Source: Bacillota bacterium (lineage in GTDB: Bacteria; Bacillota; Dethiobacteria; DTU022). From it: a DNA stretch of 64,000 bases. The notes below the pieces were generated by a model that had not been told where the DNA came from, searched no databases, and saw only the letters and a program-made list of their open reading frames with translations. Shown here in pieces: positions 62,164 through 64,000 of this stretch (its first letter is position 1; every line of letters starts with the position of its first letter). The stretch lies in the NCBI GenBank assembly GCA_011389985.1, contig JAABTH010000003.1, forward strand, positions 86,829 through 150,828. The letters run 5' to 3'. The translations under genes and the position numbers were made by a program.

Positions 62164-64000
62164 TTATATAAACAGATTAACATCCGAGCTTTCTGCTGCA
62201 TCAAGGTAAGAAGCAACACCGGCCAGCTCAACTCCATCAAGAAGTTCTGCTGCGGTAATACCCATAATGTCCATAGACATCTGGCAGGCTACCAACCTTA
62301 CTCCTGAGTTGAGAGCCTCCTGGAGCAGAACTTCAAGTGAATCAACATTTTTGTTCTTCATAACCATGCGGATCATTTTTGAGCCCATCCCGGCCATGTT
62401 CATCCTCGATAGCCCCAGCTTTTTACTGCCTTTGGGCATCATTTTGCCAAACATGCTGTCCATAAAGGGTTTCTTCACATTGGCTCCGTCAGGCTTCCGG
62501 AGGATGTTTAGACCCCAAAAAGTAAAGAAGAGAGTTACTCTTCTGCCCATAGCCGCTGCGCCGTTGGCGATGATCAGGGCGGCTAAGGCTCTGTCAAGGT
62601 CACTGCTGAAGACTACAATGGTCTTGTCGTTTTCGGTTGCAGCCGTTTCTGTGGTTTTGTTAACTACACTTTCTATCGCCATCCCGTTGCCCTTCCTGAT
62701 TGTAGCGGTAAAGCCTTTACCGTCATGGCCTCTTTTAACAAGGGTATTCCCCGTGCGTTGACACCATGAAGCTATATCGGCTGAAAAACCGGGATCAGTT
62801 GCGCATACTTCAAGGATTGCTCCTTCAGGCATTTCTTCCATCTTTTGATAAACCTTCATAATCGGACCGGGACACTGAAGACCGCAAAGGTCAAGCTTTA
62901 TGGTTGCGCAAGGTTCGGCAGGATCTTTTGCTGCTGCTGTCTGCTTGACGCTGTCTGGTGTTAAAACCTCTTCTACCTTGTTTTCTGCTTCATTTTTAAG
63001 GGCTTGATAAGTGCGGTAGCCTCCATTGAGATTAAGAACTTTTTTAAATCCCCTGTGCTGCAGGATTCGCGAAGCCAGGTATGAGCGCAAACCGACACTG
63101 CAATAAGTAACCACTTCTCGGTTGCGGTCAAGCTTATCAATTTGATCACGCAGCTGTCCCAAAGGGATATTGATGCTTCCGGGTATTTTACCAAGTTCAT
63201 TTTCTTCTGTTTCCCTGACATCCAAGATCTGAACAGTATCGTCAATGCCCTGGAGTAATTCTTCGGCGCGGATAGGAGTGTAATCACCGAGCAGAACGTT
63301 GGAAGCAACATAACCAGCCATGTTCACAGGATCCTTCGCCGAAGAATAGGGAGGTGCGTAAGCCAGTTCCAGCTCCTGTAAATCCTGCACAGTCTGTCCG
63401 GCACGCAGGGCAGAAGCCAGAACATCAATACGTTTTTCTACTCCGCTGTAACCGACTGCTTGTGCGCCTAAAATACGCCCGTCAGAGTTAAAGATAAGTT
63501 TTAAAGAAATTGGTGTGGCTCCCGGATAGTAACCGGCATGCGCATTGGGGTGAATAATAATGCTTTTAAAATCTATACCTTCTGCTTGAAGAAGGCGCTC
63601 GTTGGCGCCGGTGGTTGCTACAGTCATTTCGAATATTTTAAGCACCGAGGTGCCCTGTGTTCCTTTGTAGTAATCTTCCCGGCCGGCGATATTGTTGGCT
63701 ACAATACGTCCCTGTTTATTGGCTGGTCCGGCCAGTGGTATTACAGCCGGCTTGCCCGTTACAAAGTGTTTTACCTCAACGGCGTCACCGAGAGCATAAA
63801 TTGAGGGATCGCTTGTTTGCATCCTGTCGTTTACTACAATGCCTTTGTTAACATCAAGACCTGCTGCGACGGCCAGTTTGGTCTCAGGTTTAACCCCGAT
63901 TGATAGAATAACCAGTTCTGCTTCAAGCATTTCACCGTCTGCCAGCTCAACCTTCAGTCCGCCGGTTTCTACCGGAAGAAATTGTTTGACTCCATTGCCG
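62164..64000 (-). CDS. Multidomain CoA-disulfide-reductase-like fusion (flavoprotein + rhodanese + TusA + DsrE-like), 5' end cut by window edge
   Basis: The track starts at an internal ATG (63930); the frame runs on to the right edge (GNGVKQFLPVETGGLKVELADG), so about 610 residues are visible. Domain order: the C-terminal half of a pyridine nucleotide-disulfide reductase (LVILSIGVKPETKLAVAAGL, IYALGDAVEV) with dimerisation domain; a rhodanese domain (ILDVRETEENELGKIPGSINIPLGQL, active Cys in TYCSVGLRSYLASRIL); a TusA/SirA domain (LDLCGLQCPGPIMKVYQKMEEM, with CPxP); and a DsrE/F/PrkE-like domain (TIVVFSSDLDRALAALIIANGAAAMGRRVTLFFTFWG). Together these point to moving persulfide sulfur or reducing CoA disulfides or polysulfides. 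Relatives occur in anaerobes. The N-terminal FAD site lies outside. Confidence 0.9.
   Translation of the reverse strand, partial: GNGVKQFLPVETGGLKVELADGEMLEAELVILSIGVKPETKLAVAAGLDVNKGIVVNDRMQTSDPSIYALGDAVEVKHFVTGKPAVIPLAGPANKQGRIVANNIAGREDYYKGTQGTSVLKIFEMTVATTGANERLLQAEGIDFKSIIIHPNAHAGYYPGATPISLKLIFNSDGRILGAQAVGYSGVEKRIDVLASALRAGQTVQDLQELELAYAPPYSSAKDPVNMAGYVASNVLLGDYTPIRAEELLQGIDDTVQILDVRETEENELGKIPGSINIPLGQLRDQIDKLDRNREVVTYCSVGLRSYLASRILQHRGFKKVLNLNGGYRTYQALKNEAENKVEEVLTPDSVKQTAAAKDPAEPCATIKLDLCGLQCPGPIMKVYQKMEEMPEGAILEVCATDPGFSADIASWCQRTGNTLVKRGHDGKGFTATIRKGNGMAIESVVNKTTETAATENDKTIVVFSSDLDRALAALIIANGAAAMGRRVTLFFTFWGLNILRKPDGANVKKPFMDSMFGKMMPKGSKKLGLSRMNMAGMGSKMIRMVMKNKNVDSLEVLLQEALNSGVRLVACQMSMDIMGITAAELLDGVELAGVASYLDAAESSDVNLFI

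Overview
The window reads as part of a chromosome of an anaerobic, low-to-mid GC Gram-positive bacterium (Clostridia-like Firmicutes). The grounds are strong AGGAGG ribosome binding sites, frequent TTG and GTG starts, tandem c-di-GMP-I riboswitches, gatCAB for tRNA amidation, YloV/FakA, Rrf2, RpiR and Fur/Zur regulators, and a UGA-recoded selenoprotein. The exact taxon is not determined. I saw no rRNA, tRNA, CRISPR array, prophage or insertion sequence.

Layout. 1-11.4 kb holds acyl-CoA/fatty-acid related functions and an efflux system: an acyl-CoA-ligase-like gene cut by the left edge, a double hotdog protein, a small membrane ORF, a remnant of a tryptophanase-type lyase, adenine deaminase, a CDP-alcohol phosphatidyltransferase, FabI, and a TetR-controlled MMPL exporter operon with a recognisable promoter and operator. 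11.5-15.8 kb has an ABM-domain protein, a second acyl-CoA synthetase and a glycerol-3-phosphate dehydrogenase. 15.9-26.3 kb looks like one catabolic locus: a tandem class II aldolase-like protein, a complete peptide-type ABC importer with its binding lipoprotein, an amidohydrolase, an RpiR regulator and a nitrilase-family hydrolase. Paired TGAAA/TTTCA palindromes sit on the importer promoter.

26.3-38.4 kb has a class II photolyase, then two nearly identical c-di-GMP riboswitches in front of a secreted transglutaminase-like protein. After these come a LOG-family protein, a GNAT enzyme, a cupin, a fused trehalose-phosphate synthase/phosphatase, a cupin-type XRE regulator with an M24 peptidase, a PAP2-like remnant and TypA. 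38.5-43.3 kb has a DUF432 protein coupled to an MscS channel, a DUF87/HerA-like ATPase pseudogene with a premature stop and a large internal deletion, and a cysK-rrf2-peroxiredoxin cluster. The peroxiredoxin carries an in-frame UGA at its peroxidatic cysteine position. 43.4-50.4 kb has a macro-domain protein, gatCAB (the GatA lacks the catalytic lysine and the GGSSGGS motif), and an operon of SerC, a PLDc_N protein and an ABC exporter. 50.6-53.8 kb is a zinc-type ABC importer with its own Fur-family regulator and a palindrome on the promoter. 53.8-64 kb has FakA, a DUF523-DUF1722 protein, a four-repeat lipoprotein, two tandem membrane-anchored beta-helix proteins, an agmatinase-like enzyme and a multidomain CoA-disulfide-reductase-like fusion cut by the right edge.

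The most noteworthy items are the catalytically degenerate GatA inside an otherwise normal gatCAB operon, the selenocysteine peroxiredoxin, the tandem riboswitch with a visible P1/terminator switch, the aldolase/importer/amidohydrolase/nitrilase locus of unknown substrate, and the beta-helix/four-repeat surface proteins. All calls come from reading the sequence. No database search was run.
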